The notes beneath the pieces were generated by a model. That model saw nothing but the letters and a program-made list of their open reading frames with translations, did not search any database and was not told where the DNA came from. A DNA stretch of 64,000 bases from Panacagrimonas perspica (GTDB taxonomy: Bacteria > Pseudomonadota > Gammaproteobacteria > Nevskiales > Nevskiaceae). Each line of letters opens with the position of its first letter. Within the stretch, counting starts at the first letter, position 1. Shown here one piece after another: positions 44,324 through 54,949 of the stretch. The stretch covers positions 1 through 64,000 of the forward strand of contig NZ_SOBT01000013.1 of NCBI RefSeq assembly GCF_004364935.1. The letters are read 5' to 3'. A program made the position numbers and the translations under genes.

Positions 44324-46390
44324 ATGACCAATCCGCTGCTGGCCGCCCGGCCGCTGAACGCGCTCCCGACCTTCGCCGACATCAAGCCGGAACAGGCGGG
44401 GCCCGCGGTCGACCAGGTGATCGTGGACAACCGCGCCCAGCTCGATGCGCTGCTCAAGGACCTGCGTGACCCGACGTGGTCGTCGCTGATCGAGCCGCTG
44501 GAGGACATCGGCGAGCGCATCTCGCGTGCCTGGGGCCCGGTGTCGCACCTGTTCAGCGTCACCTCCACGCCGGAGTGGCGCGCCGCGTTCAACGAAGGCC
44601 TGCCGAAGGTCACCGAATACAGCCTGGAGCTGTCGCAGTCCGAGGCGCTGTACCAGGCCTACAAGGCGCTGTCCGAGTCCGCGGGCTTCGCGAAGCTCAA
44701 CCCGATCCAGCAGAAGGTGGTTCGCGACGCGCTGCGCGATTTCCGGCTGTCGGGCATCGGCCTGCCGCCGGAACAGAAGGAGCGCTTCAAGCAGATCTCG
44801 ATGCGCCTGTCCGAACTGCAGACCAAGTTCGAAGAAAACGTGATGGATGCGATCCAGGCCTGGTCGCAGCACGTCACCGATGCGTCGCGCCTCGAAGGCA
44901 TGTCGCCGGCCGCGCTCGAGCAGGCCGCCGCCAAGGCGAAGGCCAAGAATCTCGAAGGTTGGCTGCTGACCTTGGATTACCCGAGCTACGACGCCGTCAT
45001 CTCGTACGCCAACGATCGCGACCTGCGGCGCGAGCTGTACACCGCCTACGCCACGCGCGCATCCGACCAGGGACCGCAGGCTGGCCAGTTCGACAACTCG
45101 CCGTTGATGGACGAGATCCTCGAGCTGCGTCACGAGGAAGCGCAGTTGCTGGGCTACAAGAACTTCGCGGAGCTGTCGCTGGCCACCAAGATGGCGGATT
45201 CGCCGGACGCGGTGGAAACCTTCCTGCTCGATCTGGCGAAGCGCTCCAAGGCGCGCGCGGCGACCGAGGTCGAGGAGCTGCGCGCCTTCGCGCGCACGCT
45301 CGGCGGGCCGGACCAGCTCGAGCCCTGGGACCTGGCGTACTACGCCGAAAAGCTCAAGGAGCAGGCGCTCGATCTGAACGACGAGGTGCTGCGGCCGTAC
45401 TTCCCGTTGCCGGCGGTGCTCGACGGCCTGTTCGGGCTGATCCACCGGCTTTACGGCGCCAAGGTCGTCGCCGAGCCGGGCGTGTCGGTGTGGCATCCGC
45501 AGGTCACGGCCTACGCGCTGCAGGACGCCCAGGGCAAGACCTTCGGCCGCTTCTATCTCGACCCGTATGCGCGCGAGCAGAAGCGTGGCGGGGCCTGGAT
45601 GGACGAGTGCGTGAGTCGCCGCCGTTCTTCGGAAGGCCTGCAGTTGCCGGTGGCCTACCTGATCTGCAATTTCAGGCCGCCGCTGGGCGACCAGCCCGGC
45701 CTGTTGACGCACGACGAACTGGTCACGCTGTACCACGAGTTCGGCCACGGCCTGCACCTGCTGATGACGCAGGTCGAGGAGAGTGCGCTCGCCGGCATCC
45801 ACGGCGTCGAATGGGACGCGGTGGAGCTGCCGAGCCAGTTCATGGAGAACTGGTGCTACGAGCCGGCGCTGCTCAAGGCGTACGCGCGCCACTGGCAGAC
45901 CGGCGAGCCGCTGCCGGATGCGCAGATCGACAAGCTGCGCGAGTCGCGCGTGTTCCAGACCGGGCTGGCCACCGTGCGGCAGGTCGAGTTCGCGCTGTTC
46001 GACCTGCGCCTGCACCGCGACTTCGTGCCGGGCCAGGGCGCCCGTGTGCTGGAGACCATCAGCAAGGTGCGCGACGAGGTCTCGGTGCTGCGCCCCCCGG
46101 CATTCAACCGCATGCCCTGGAGCTTCAGCCACATCTTCGCCGGCGGTTACGCAGCGGGTTACTACAGCTACAAGTGGGCCGAAGTCCTGTCGGCCGACGC
46201 CTTCGCCGCGTTCGAGGAAGCGGGCCTGACGCCGGAGAAGCTGGGCGAGACCGGGCGCAGATTCCTCGACGGCATCCTGTCGCGCGGCGGCTCGCGCGAG
46301 GCGGCCGACCTGTTCCGCGAGTTCCGCGGCCGCGAGCCGAGCATCGAGCCGCTGCTGCGGCACAATGGGCTGGTCGCCGAACCGGCATGA
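44324..46390 (+). CDS. prlC: Oligopeptidase A (M3 metallopeptidase)
   Basis: This 688-residue cytoplasmic zinc peptidase degrades oligopeptides, including cleaved signal peptides. Motif His471-Glu-Phe-Gly-His475 lies in LYHEFGHGLHLLMTQVEE, and further family blocks are GRFYLDPYAREQKRGGAWMD, GVEWDAVELPSQFMENW and FSHIFAGGYAAGYYSYKWAE. Length fits OpdA (about 680). The glpD-like gene follows after 22 nt. Confidence 0.95.
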   Translation: MTNPLLAARPLNALPTFADIKPEQAGPAVDQVIVDNRAQLDALLKDLRDPTWSSLIEPLEDIGERISRAWGPVSHLFSVTSTPEWRAAFNEGLPKVTEYSLELSQSEALYQAYKALSESAGFAKLNPIQQKVVRDALRDFRLSGIGLPPEQKERFKQISMRLSELQTKFEENVMDAIQAWSQHVTDASRLEGMSPAALEQAAAKAKAKNLEGWLLTLDYPSYDAVISYANDRDLRRELYTAYATRASDQGPQAGQFDNSPLMDEILELRHEEAQLLGYKNFAELSLATKMADSPDAVETFLLDLAKRSKARAATEVEELRAFARTLGGPDQLEPWDLAYYAEKLKEQALDLNDEVLRPYFPLPAVLDGLFGLIHRLYGAKVVAEPGVSVWHPQVTAYALQDAQGKTFGRFYLDPYAREQKRGGAWMDECVSRRRSSEGLQLPVAYLICNFRPPLGDQPGLLTHDELVTLYHEFGHGLHLLMTQVEESALAGIHGVEWDAVELPSQFMENWCYEPALLKAYARHWQTGEPLPDAQIDKLRESRVFQTGLATVRQVEFALFDLRLHRDFVPGQGARVLETISKVRDEVSVLRPPAFNRMPWSFSHIFAGGYAAGYYSYKWAEVLSADAFAAFEEAGLTPEKLGETGRRFLDGILSRGGSREAADLFREFRGREPSIEPLLRHNGLVAEPA

Positions 46391-46412
46391 CCTACCTGTC
46401 GCACCTCGCCGC

Positions 46413-47936
46413 ATGACCAAGGCGTTTCCTCTCAAGCGGAACATCGCGGGGCTGTCGGCGGAGTTCGACCTGCTCGTCATCGGTGGCGGTATCTACGGCG
46501 CCTGGAGCGCGTATGACGCGGCGCAGCGCGGCCTGAAGGTGGCGCTGATCGAGAAGAACGACTGGGCCAGCGGGACGTCGTCGGCGTCGAGCAAGCTGAT
46601 CCACGGTGGCCTGCGCTACCTGGAGCACTACGAGTTCGCGCTGGTCCGCCATGCGCTGCGCGAGCGCAAGGTGCTGTCGAAGATCGCGGCGCATCTCGTG
46701 CGGCCGCTCGATTTCATCCTGCCGGTCTGGAAAGGGCCGCGTGCGAGTCCGCTGAAGCTGTCGGCCGGCTTGACCCTGTACGACACGCTCGCCTTCGGCA
46801 GCGGGCCGGTGAAGCCGCACAAGCATTTCCGGCCGCGCAGCCTGCTCAAGCACTATCCGTACGTCGACCCGGACAACCTGCTGGGCGGCTTCCGCTACGG
46901 CGACTGCCAGGAAGACGACGCGCGGATGACGATGACCGTCGTCGCTGCGGCCCAGTCCGCCGGCGCGGTCTGCGCCAACCGCGTACAGGCCGAGAAGATC
47001 CTGCGCGACAAGAACGGTGTCACCGGTGCGAAGCTCAAGGATGTCGAGAGCGGTACGACGTTCGACGTGCGCGCGCGCTGCATCGTGAATTCCGCGGGAC
47101 CCTGGGCGCGCACGCTGCTCGGTCCGCAGGCGCCGAAGGTCAAGCTGATCAAGGGCACGCACCTGCTGCTGCCGGCGATCCCGGGGTGCACCGAGGCCTT
47201 CCTGCTCACCGCGAAGGACGGCCGCGTGTTCTTCGTGATTCCCTGGTACGGCAAGACCATCGTCGGCACGACGGAGGCGACGGTCGACAGTCCCGACCAG
47301 CAGCCCACCGACGAGGAAACCAGCTACCTGATTGACGGCGTGCGCCGCGGACTGCCGGGCCTGGGCTGGACCGAGGCCGACGTCATCGCGCGTTACTCCG
47401 GCGTGCGCACCTTGCAGGCCGACAACGCGGCGAGCCTGTCCGCCGTGACGCGCGAATTCGAGATCGCCGAGCCCGAGCCGCGCCTGGTGCTGCCGATCGG
47501 CGGCAAGTACACGACCTCGCGCTGCGACGCGGTGGAGATCGTGGACCGCGTGCAGAAGGCGCTGGGCCAGAAAAAGGTCCGCTCGCAGACGCATCTCAAA
47601 TTCCTGCCGGGTGCACCGAAGGACGATTTCGACACCTGGCTCGCGGCATCGGTGAAGAAGCTGACCGCTGCCGGCTTCGACGGCCTTGCCGCCAGTTACG
47701 CCGCGCATCGCCACGGCACGACGATCGACGAACTGCTGAAGATGGTGAAGAAGGATCCGACCTTGGCGCAGCGCGTGCATCCGGACGCGCCGTTCGTGCG
47801 CGCCGAAGTGGCGCTCGCGTTCCGTGACGAGATGGCGCTGTCGGCCGACGATGCCCTGCGACGCCGCATGCCGCTCGCGCTGCTGGTGCCGGACCTGGCC
47901 GCCGCCCGCAAGGACGCGGAGACCCTGCGCGCATGA
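46413..47936 (+). CDS. glpD: FAD-dependent glycerol-3-phosphate dehydrogenase
   Basis: This 507-residue flavoprotein oxidises glycerol-3-phosphate to dihydroxyacetone phosphate at the membrane, feeding electrons to quinone. It has the N-terminal FAD motif DLLVIGGGIYGAWSAYDAAQ, the signature GTSSASSKLIHGGLRYLEHY, the middle block INSAGPW (here IVNSAGPWA), and DGRVFFVIPWYGKTIVGTTE. The glycerol facilitator and kinase genes are not adjacent. ATGA overlap with holA is an unusual partnership and suggests co-translation. Confidence 0.92.
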   Translation: MTKAFPLKRNIAGLSAEFDLLVIGGGIYGAWSAYDAAQRGLKVALIEKNDWASGTSSASSKLIHGGLRYLEHYEFALVRHALRERKVLSKIAAHLVRPLDFILPVWKGPRASPLKLSAGLTLYDTLAFGSGPVKPHKHFRPRSLLKHYPYVDPDNLLGGFRYGDCQEDDARMTMTVVAAAQSAGAVCANRVQAEKILRDKNGVTGAKLKDVESGTTFDVRARCIVNSAGPWARTLLGPQAPKVKLIKGTHLLLPAIPGCTEAFLLTAKDGRVFFVIPWYGKTIVGTTEATVDSPDQQPTDEETSYLIDGVRRGLPGLGWTEADVIARYSGVRTLQADNAASLSAVTREFEIAEPEPRLVLPIGGKYTTSRCDAVEIVDRVQKALGQKKVRSQTHLKFLPGAPKDDFDTWLAASVKKLTAAGFDGLAASYAAHRHGTTIDELLKMVKKDPTLAQRVHPDAPFVRAEVALAFRDEMALSADDALRRRMPLALLVPDLAAARKDAETLRA

Positions 47937-49036
47937 AGCTGCGTCCGGAGCAATTGTCCGCACACCTCGCCAAGCCGCTGCTGCCGGTCTATGTCGTCGC
48001 CGGTGAAGAGCCGCTGCTGATCGAGGAGTCGCTCGACGCCATCCGCGCGGCCGCGCGCCGCGAGGGTTACAGCGAGCGCGAGATCTTCGACGTGGAGCGC
48101 GGCTTCGACTGGGGCCGGGTCATCGAGTCCTGCAACAGCCTGTCGCTGTTCGCCACGCGCAAGATCGTCGAGTTGCGCATGCCCAAGGGGCCCAAGCCCG
48201 GCGCGTCGAAGTCGGCCGATGACGACGACGACGCGGGCGAAGAGAGCGAAGGCAAGAGTTCGGCCTCGATCGACGGCGCCAAGCTGCTGGTCGAACTCGC
48301 CGGCCGCCCGCCGCAGGACACGCTGCTGCTCGTCACTGGCGGAAAGCTCGATTACAAGCAGCAGCAGGCGGCGTGGTACGTGGCGCTCGAAAACGCCGGC
48401 GCCTCGGTCTACTCACCCGAGATCGCCGCCGAGCAGTGGCCGGGCTGGATCGACCAGCGCATGCGCGCCAAGGGCCTGAAGCCGGACAAGGACGCGGTCA
48501 TGGAACTGGCCGGGCGCACCGAAGGCAACGCGCTGGCCGCCAAGCAGGACATCGACAAGCTCGCGCTGCTGCACCCGGACGGCGTGCTGACGGCTGACGC
48601 GGTTCGCGCCTCGGTTGCGGACAGCTCGCGCTTCGACGCCTTCGACCTGGGCGACCGGATTCTCGGCGGCGATGCGGCCGGCGCCTCGCACACGCTGTCG
48701 CGCCTGCGCGAAGAGGGCGTCGACGTCCTCGCCATCCTCGGGCCGCTGGCCTGGATGCTGCGCCAGTGGTCGCAGGCCCAGGCCGCCTACGCGCGCTCGG
48801 GCGACGCGGCGTCGGCCTGCGCCGAGGCGCGCGTCTTCCCGCGCACGCGCATTCCGCTGTTCGGCAAGGCGCTGTCGCGTACGCGATCGACGCAGCTCTT
48901 CGGATGGCTGCGCCAGGCCGCGGTGATCGACCAGCTCGCCAAATCGACGGGCGGGAAGGATCAGGCCTGGGAGGAGTTGTTAACATTGGTGCTAGCGGCC
49001 GCCGGGCGCCGCGTGGTGAGGCCCCTCGGGCTATGA
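47933..49036 (+). CDS. holA: DNA polymerase III delta subunit
   Basis: This 367-residue clamp-loader subunit opens the beta clamp. Family blocks: [85 protein letters not shown]. An acidic Asp/Glu/Ser insert ([17 protein letters not shown], about residues 96-112) replaces the short loop of E. coli HolA. Usually lptE precedes holA; here a glycerol-3-phosphate dehydrogenase gene does. Confidence 0.92.
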   Translation: MKLRPEQLSAHLAKPLLPVYVVAGEEPLLIEESLDAIRAAARREGYSEREIFDVERGFDWGRVIESCNSLSLFATRKIVELRMPKGPKPGASKSADDDDDAGEESEGKSSASIDGAKLLVELAGRPPQDTLLLVTGGKLDYKQQQAAWYVALENAGASVYSPEIAAEQWPGWIDQRMRAKGLKPDKDAVMELAGRTEGNALAAKQDIDKLALLHPDGVLTADAVRASVADSSRFDAFDLGDRILGGDAAGASHTLSRLREEGVDVLAILGPLAWMLRQWSQAQAAYARSGDAASACAEARVFPRTRIPLFGKALSRTRSTQLFGWLRQAAVIDQLAKSTGGKDQAWEELLTLVLAAAGRRVVRPLGL

Positions 49037-49043
49037 AGTGGTC

Positions 49044-50336
49044 ATGAACGCGCAAGCAGCGACAGCCCGCACGGGCACCAAGGACGACATCGCGGTCTAC
49101 ATGCGCGAGAAGGGCGAACGCGCCCGCGCCGCCAGCCGCGAGATGGCGCGCGCCGACTCCGGGCTCAAGAACGCCTGCCTGTTCGCGCTCGCACAGCTCC
49201 TGCTCGACGAAACGTCCAGCATCCTGTCGGCCAACGAAAAGGACATGCGGGCCGGCAAGGCGGCCAAGCTGGATCCCGCGCTGCTGGATCGCCTCGAACT
49301 CAACGAAGACCGCGTCGCCGCGATGGCCGAAGGCGTGCGCGAAGTCGCCAACCTGCCGGATCCGATCGGCGAGCTGACCGACATGCGCCTGCGTCCCTCG
49401 GGCATCCAGGTCGGCCGCATGCGCGTGCCGCTGGGCGTCGTTGGCATCATCTACGAATCGCGCCCGAACGTGACCGCGGACGCCGCGAGCCTGTGCCTGA
49501 AGTCGGGCAACGCCTGCATCCTGCGCGGCGGTTCGGAAGCGATGAATTCCAACCAGGCGATCGCGCGCTGCATCCAGCGTGCGCTGCGCCAGGCCGGCCT
49601 GCCGGAAGATTCGGTGCAGGTGCTCGACATCACGGACCGGCGCACCGTCGGCGAGATGGTGTCGATGCCCGAGTACATCGACGTCGTGATTCCGCGCGGC
49701 GGCAAGGGGCTGGTCGCTGCGGTGTCCAGCAACGCGCGCGTGCCGGTCATCAAGCATCTGGACGGCAACTGCCACGTCTTCATCGATCGCGACGCGGACT
49801 TCGACAAGGCCGTGGCGGTGTCGGTCAATGCCAAGACCCAGCGCTACGGCACCTGCAACACGATGGAGACCCTGCTGGTCGACGCGCCGATCGCGCAGAA
49901 GGTGCTGCCGGAGCTCGGCCGCATCTACAACGAGGCCGGCGTCGAGCTGCGCGCCTGCGAGCGCACCCGCGCGATCCTGCCGCTCGCGCGGCCGGCGTCC
50001 GAGTCGGACTGGGCCGAGGAGTATCTGGCGCCGATCCTCGCGATCAAGATCGTCGAGGGCATCGACGAGGCCATCGACCACATCACGCGCTACGGCTCGG
50101 CCCACACCGATGCCATCGTCACCGAGAACTACACGCGCGCGCGCCGTTTCCTGCGCGAGGTCGATTCGTCGTCGGTGATGGTCAACGCCTCCACGCGCTT
50201 CGCCGACGGCTACGAGTACGGACTGGGCGCCGAGATCGGCATCAGCACCGACAAGTTCCACGCGCGCGGCCCGGTGGGTCTCGAGGGCCTGACGTCGCAG
50301 AAGTGGATCGTGCTCGGAGACGGGAATGTCCGGTAG
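49044..50336 (+). CDS. proA: Gamma-glutamyl phosphate reductase
   Basis: This 430-residue enzyme performs the second step of proline synthesis, making glutamate semialdehyde from gamma-glutamyl phosphate. Signatures: [32 protein letters not shown], nucleophile Cys in [28 protein letters not shown]-type end (here [17 protein letters not shown]). ATG at 49044 was chosen over GTG at 49038; both are possible. proB is not nearby. It lies 7 nt after holA and 9 nt before nadD. Confidence 0.95.
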   Translation: MNAQAATARTGTKDDIAVYMREKGERARAASREMARADSGLKNACLFALAQLLLDETSSILSANEKDMRAGKAAKLDPALLDRLELNEDRVAAMAEGVREVANLPDPIGELTDMRLRPSGIQVGRMRVPLGVVGIIYESRPNVTADAASLCLKSGNACILRGGSEAMNSNQAIARCIQRALRQAGLPEDSVQVLDITDRRTVGEMVSMPEYIDVVIPRGGKGLVAAVSSNARVPVIKHLDGNCHVFIDRDADFDKAVAVSVNAKTQRYGTCNTMETLLVDAPIAQKVLPELGRIYNEAGVELRACERTRAILPLARPASESDWAEEYLAPILAIKIVEGIDEAIDHITRYGSAHTDAIVTENYTRARRFLREVDSSSVMVNASTRFADGYEYGLGAEIGISTDKFHARGPVGLEGLTSQKWIVLGDGNVR

Positions 50337-50345
50337 CGTTCCTGC

Positions 50346-51008
50346 ATGACGGCGATCGGCCTCTTTGGCGGCACGTTCGCACCGATACACCACGGACACC
50401 TGCGGCTGGCACTGGAAGTGCGCGAACGTCTCGCGCTCGACCGCGTGCACCTGATCCCGGCCGGCACACCGCCGCATCGGCAGGCCCCGGGCATCTCGGC
50501 GCAGCGCCGGCTCGATTGGGTGCGGCTGGCCTGCGGCAACGAGCGCGGCCTGGTCGTCGACGATCGCGAAGTGCGGCGTGAAGGCCGCAGCTACACCTTC
50601 GACACGCTGAGCGGCCTGCGCGCCGAGATGCCGGATGCCTCGCTGGTGCTGATGCTGGGCGACGACGCGGCCAACCAGTTCCATACCTGGCATCGCTGGC
50701 AGGAGATTCCGGAGCTCGCGCACCTGCTGTTCGTCGAGCGGCCGTTCGAACACGCGGCACCCGCGCAGCAGCTCGTCGCGCTGATGCGCGGCAAGCGCGT
50801 CACCGACCCCGCCGCGCTGCGTGCACGCCCGGCCGGTCTGTTCATGACGGCGACCTTGCCGCCGCTCGCCATTTCATCCACTCGTGTTCGCGGCCTGTTG
50901 AAGGCGCGACGCTCGGTCCGCGGTCTCGTTCCGCAGGCCGTCATCGATTCATTCACCGACGAGGACATCGACTTCCTGACCCATGACGAAGAACCCGCCC
51001 AAGACTGA
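50346..51008 (+). CDS. nadD: Nicotinate-nucleotide adenylyltransferase
   Basis: This 220-residue NAD biosynthesis enzyme has the adenylyltransferase motif [16 protein letters not shown] and the ISSTRVR signature. [16 protein letters not shown] and [17 protein letters not shown] are also typical. It overlaps rsfS by 26 nt, the usual gammaproteobacterial nadD-rsfS-rlmH arrangement. Confidence 0.95.
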   Translation: MTAIGLFGGTFAPIHHGHLRLALEVRERLALDRVHLIPAGTPPHRQAPGISAQRRLDWVRLACGNERGLVVDDREVRREGRSYTFDTLSGLRAEMPDASLVLMLGDDAANQFHTWHRWQEIPELAHLLFVERPFEHAAPAQQLVALMRGKRVTDPAALRARPAGLFMTATLPPLAISSTRVRGLLKARRSVRGLVPQAVIDSFTDEDIDFLTHDEEPAQD

Positions 51009-51531
51009 CAAGCCGTCCAAGACCGCCACCCGGACCAAGGCTTCTGCCGCCGCATCCGGAGCCGCGAAACCCAAGGCTGCTGCCAAGCCCAAGGCCGCCG
51101 CGAAACCGAAAGCTGCTGCAAAGCCGAAGGCTGCCGCCAAGCCCAAGGCGCCTGCGAAGGCTGCTGCCAAGCCAGCCGAGTTGCCGCACCCGATCATCGC
51201 GCTGTCGCTGGCTGCACTCGACGACCTGAAGGCCAAGGACATCACGGTTCTCAACGTCCAGGGCCTGACGACGATCACCGACACGATGATCATCTGCACC
51301 GGCACGTCGAACCGGCACGTGAAATCCATCGCGCAGGCCGTGGCCGAGAAGTGCAAGGAAGCCGGTTTCCGGCCGCTCGGCATGGAAGGCATGGACGAGT
51401 CCGAATGGGTGCTCGTCGACCTGGGCTACGCGGTCGTGCACGTCATGCAGGTGCAGGCGCGCGCGTTCTACCAGCTCGAGAAGCTCTGGGACATGCGCGA
51501 GGTCGACACGCAGACGGCTGCGGTCGGGTGA
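50983..51531 (+). CDS. rsfS: Ribosomal silencing factor RsfS with histone H1-like tail
   Basis: This is a 182-residue protein. Residues about 70-175 form the RsfS/Iojap domain ([52 protein letters not shown]), which binds L14 and blocks subunit joining during starvation. The first about 65 residues are a basic Lys/Ala/Pro tail with five AAKPKA units, absent from typical RsfS (105-130 residues). The start lies inside nadD, and the stop overlaps rlmH (GTGA). A later start that skips the tail would have to be non-ATG. Confidence 0.93.
   Translation: MTKNPPKTDKPSKTATRTKASAAASGAAKPKAAAKPKAAAKPKAAAKPKAAAKPKAPAKAAAKPAELPHPIIALSLAALDDLKAKDITVLNVQGLTTITDTMIICTGTSNRHVKSIAQAVAEKCKEAGFRPLGMEGMDESEWVLVDLGYAVVHVMQVQARAFYQLEKLWDMREVDTQTAAVG
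51061..51150 (+). repeat. Five 18-bp tandem repeats within rsfS
   Basis: Five in-frame 18-bp units each encode AAKPKA. Synonymous differences (gccgcgaaa, gctgccaag, gctgcaaag) show the units are not freshly copied. The unit is a histone H1/AlgP-like basic repeat. Confidence 0.9.
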
Positions 51532-51995
51532 AATTGCGGCTGATCGCGGTCGGCACTCGCATGCCGGCCTGGGTCACGGCGGGCTTCGAGGATTACGCCG
51601 AGCGCCTGCCGCGCGAGCTGAAGCTGGAACTGGTCGAGTTGCCGCTGGCCGTACGCGGCAAGAACGCGGATCTCGAACGCGCGAAGAACGCGGAAGGCGA
51701 GAAGTTGCTGGAGCGCTCGCGCGACACTCATCGCGTGATGCTCGACGAACGCGGCGCGGCGTGGACAAGCCCCGATCTCGCCACCCGCCTGAAGGCCTGG
51801 ATGCAGAACGGCCGCGACGTGTCGCTGCTGGTGGGTGGCCCGGACGGCCATTCCGCCGAGGTGCAGAAATCCGCGGACGAGCGCTGGTCGCTGTCGAAGC
51901 TGACGTTGCCGCACGCGCTGGTGCGGGTGCTGATCGCCGAGCAGCTTTACCGTGCGTGGAGCCTCACGGCGAATCATCCGTATCACCGGGCGTGA
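51528..51995 (+). CDS. rlmH: 23S rRNA pseudouridine-1915 N3-methyltransferase
   Basis: This 155-residue SPOUT methyltransferase modifies pseudouridine 1915 of 23S rRNA on assembled 70S ribosomes. Blocks: [71 protein letters not shown] and the terminal NHPYHRA. GTG at 51528 overlaps the rsfS stop and gives the exact family N-terminus. Confidence 0.96.
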   Translation: MKLRLIAVGTRMPAWVTAGFEDYAERLPRELKLELVELPLAVRGKNADLERAKNAEGEKLLERSRDTHRVMLDERGAAWTSPDLATRLKAWMQNGRDVSLLVGGPDGHSAEVQKSADERWSLSKLTLPHALVRVLIAEQLYRAWSLTANHPYHRA

Positions 51996-52030
51996 GTGGA
52001 CCGCGCCGCGTGCGCCTAGCGAGTCATCAA

Positions 52031-52123
52031 CCGCAAAGGCGCAAAGGAAAAAGAAAGGTCGCAGAGGAAAAACAGGAATAAGAAGACCTTTGCGTTCTCT
52101 CTTTTTCCTTTGCGCCTTTGCGG
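52031..52123. repeat. CGCAAAGG-family inverted repeat
   Basis: A perfect 24-bp inverted repeat (52031-52054 against 52100-52123) has arms starting CCGCAAAGGCGCAAAGG. The arms continue imperfectly inward with another CGCAxAGG unit. It lies between the rlmH stop and the convergent LuxR gene. Related arms are at 36445 and 63803. Confidence 0.85.
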
Positions 52124-52186
52124 TGAAAACCCCGACTCACGCGGCGCAATCGGCAGCGCGGCATTCGTCCGCGCGCGGCGAGCGAA

Positions 52187-53155
52187 TCAAGCCCCCGGAT
52201 GCACCATCGTCGCCAGCTCCGTGCGACTGCTCACGCCGAGCTTGCGATACACGCGATACAGGTGATTCGCCACCGTGGACGGTGCCACCCCGATCTTGCG
52301 CGCCGCCTGCTTGAACGACAGCCCCTGCGACACCGCCATGACGATCTCGCGCTCGCGGGCGGTGAGGCGGTCCAGCGGACCGGCTTTCCAGATCTGCACC
52401 ATGAACAGGTCGCCGAGCGCCTCGCAGCGCACGACGAGCTTTCCGCGTGCGGCAGTCTCTCCGGCGGCCGGCAACGGAAACGGCAGGGCCGATTCGCGCG
52501 GGCGCTCGGGGAACGATTCCTCGAGCAGATCGAAGAATCGAGGCTGCGCCTCGTGGAAGAGTCCGTGCGCGTCGATGACCGCCGCGCCCCGACCCACGAC
52601 ACGGTCGGTGTGGCGCAGCAGGTGCAGGAAGAAACTGTGCGAGGCCGCGTTGAAGAGATGAAACGTGATGTGCTGCTGCCGCTTCTTCTCGATGGCGGTG
52701 AAGCGTGCCTTGGCGTCGCGGCGGTACAGCGTCACCAGCGAATAAAGCCCGCTGCGTTCGTCACGATGACCGGTCGCCAGGATGCGCTCGATGCCGTAGG
52801 GCTCGAACGCCCTGCGATAGATCTCGGAGGCGTGGAATTCGCGATCGGGCATCACGTCCTCCATGTCCACCGGACGGCCGAGCTGCGCCAGGATGCGCGC
52901 GGGCAGCGGATTCACCGGAACCGTCGCCTGCAGGCGCTGCGGGAAATCGGACGGCAGTCCACTGACGGTGACCGTGTGGAAGCGCATCTCGGCGGCCACG
53001 CCGCTGCCCCACAGGGCGCCATCGCAGGGAATGAGCTGGGCGACCTGTTCGAGTGCCCAGGCGCGGAAGCTTTCCGGCGGAATCGCGAGCGCATTGCGAT
53101 ACAGACGCGCGATCAGCGCATCCGTGGGGTCCGGACTGGCTTCGTTCTGCTCCAT
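52187..53155 (-). CDS. LuxR-family transcriptional regulator
   Basis: This 322-residue protein has a C-terminal LuxR helix-turn-helix (LTAREREIVMAVSQGLSFKQ, IGVAPSTVANHLYRVYRKLG) behind a long N-terminal GAF/PAS-like sensor region with no receiver motif. It probably responds to a ligand rather than phosphorylation. It stands alone, convergent with rlmH and upstream of nothing obvious on its strand, so the target is unknown. Confidence 0.85.
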   Translation of the reverse strand: MEQNEASPDPTDALIARLYRNALAIPPESFRAWALEQVAQLIPCDGALWGSGVAAEMRFHTVTVSGLPSDFPQRLQATVPVNPLPARILAQLGRPVDMEDVMPDREFHASEIYRRAFEPYGIERILATGHRDERSGLYSLVTLYRRDAKARFTAIEKKRQQHITFHLFNAASHSFFLHLLRHTDRVVGRGAAVIDAHGLFHEAQPRFFDLLEESFPERPRESALPFPLPAAGETAARGKLVVRCEALGDLFMVQIWKAGPLDRLTAREREIVMAVSQGLSFKQAARKIGVAPSTVANHLYRVYRKLGVSSRTELATMVHPGA

Positions 53156-53191
53156 CTCCAGTCGAATGTAACAGCCGCGATCAGGCCTGTC

Positions 53192-53617
53192 TCAATGCAG
53201 CGTCGCGCCCGTGGGCGCCGGCTCGCGCAGACAGGCGCGCAGCTGCGCCACCGCACCGGCACCTTCGGTGAACACGAACAACCAGAGCGCCTGCGGCGCG
53301 TTCTCGACGAGCGCGTACCAGGCGATCAGCATCGCCACGGCGCTGCGCCCGATGGCGTCGATGAAGGCGAGCAGGCCGATGGGATGCACCAGCCGCGCGA
53401 TCGCCCAGACCGCCACCAGCATCCCGGCCAGGTTCACGAAGAACATCTGGATCGCGCCGAATGCGGGGACTTCGGCGTCGAAGCCGAGCAGGCCGTTAAG
53501 GCCGTAGATCAGCGCCAGGAAGGCCTTGGCCGTGATCGGCAGGGCCAGCACGATGACGCTGGTGTCGATCCACGCCCAGAACCTCACGGTTCGTGGTGAC
53601 ACGTGAGCGAAGCGCAT
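53192..53617 (-). CDS. Unrecognised membrane protein
   Basis: This 141-residue protein has four predicted TM helices (TSVIVLALPITAKAFLALIY, AIQMFFVNLAGMLVAVWAIA, GLLAFIDAIGRSAVAMLIAW, ALWLFVFTEGAGAVAQL). ATG at 53617 follows GGGAG by 8 nt. No family is recognised; the layout resembles small uncharacterised proteins of the DoxX/DUF4345 kind but without clear motifs. It is divergent from tgt. Confidence 0.75.
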   Translation of the reverse strand: MRFAHVSPRTVRFWAWIDTSVIVLALPITAKAFLALIYGLNGLLGFDAEVPAFGAIQMFFVNLAGMLVAVWAIARLVHPIGLLAFIDAIGRSAVAMLIAWYALVENAPQALWLFVFTEGAGAVAQLRACLREPAPTGATLH

Positions 53618-53642
53618 CGAGACGTCTCCCAGGCTGGATTGA

Positions 53643-54920
<1,278 letters not shown>

Positions 54921-54949
54921 ACTCGCAGGGCCATCACCAGGAGAGGGAT

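Noticed and set aside
43334-46480. A frame of about 1050 codons on the minus strand opposite the GIDE gene and prlC
   Set aside because: Shadow of prlC and its neighbour; prlC has full M3 peptidase signatures on the plus strand.
52031-52123. Considered as a CRISPR fragment because of repeated GCAAAGG units
   Set aside because: The units form an inverted repeat with no regular spacers and no cas genes nearby.
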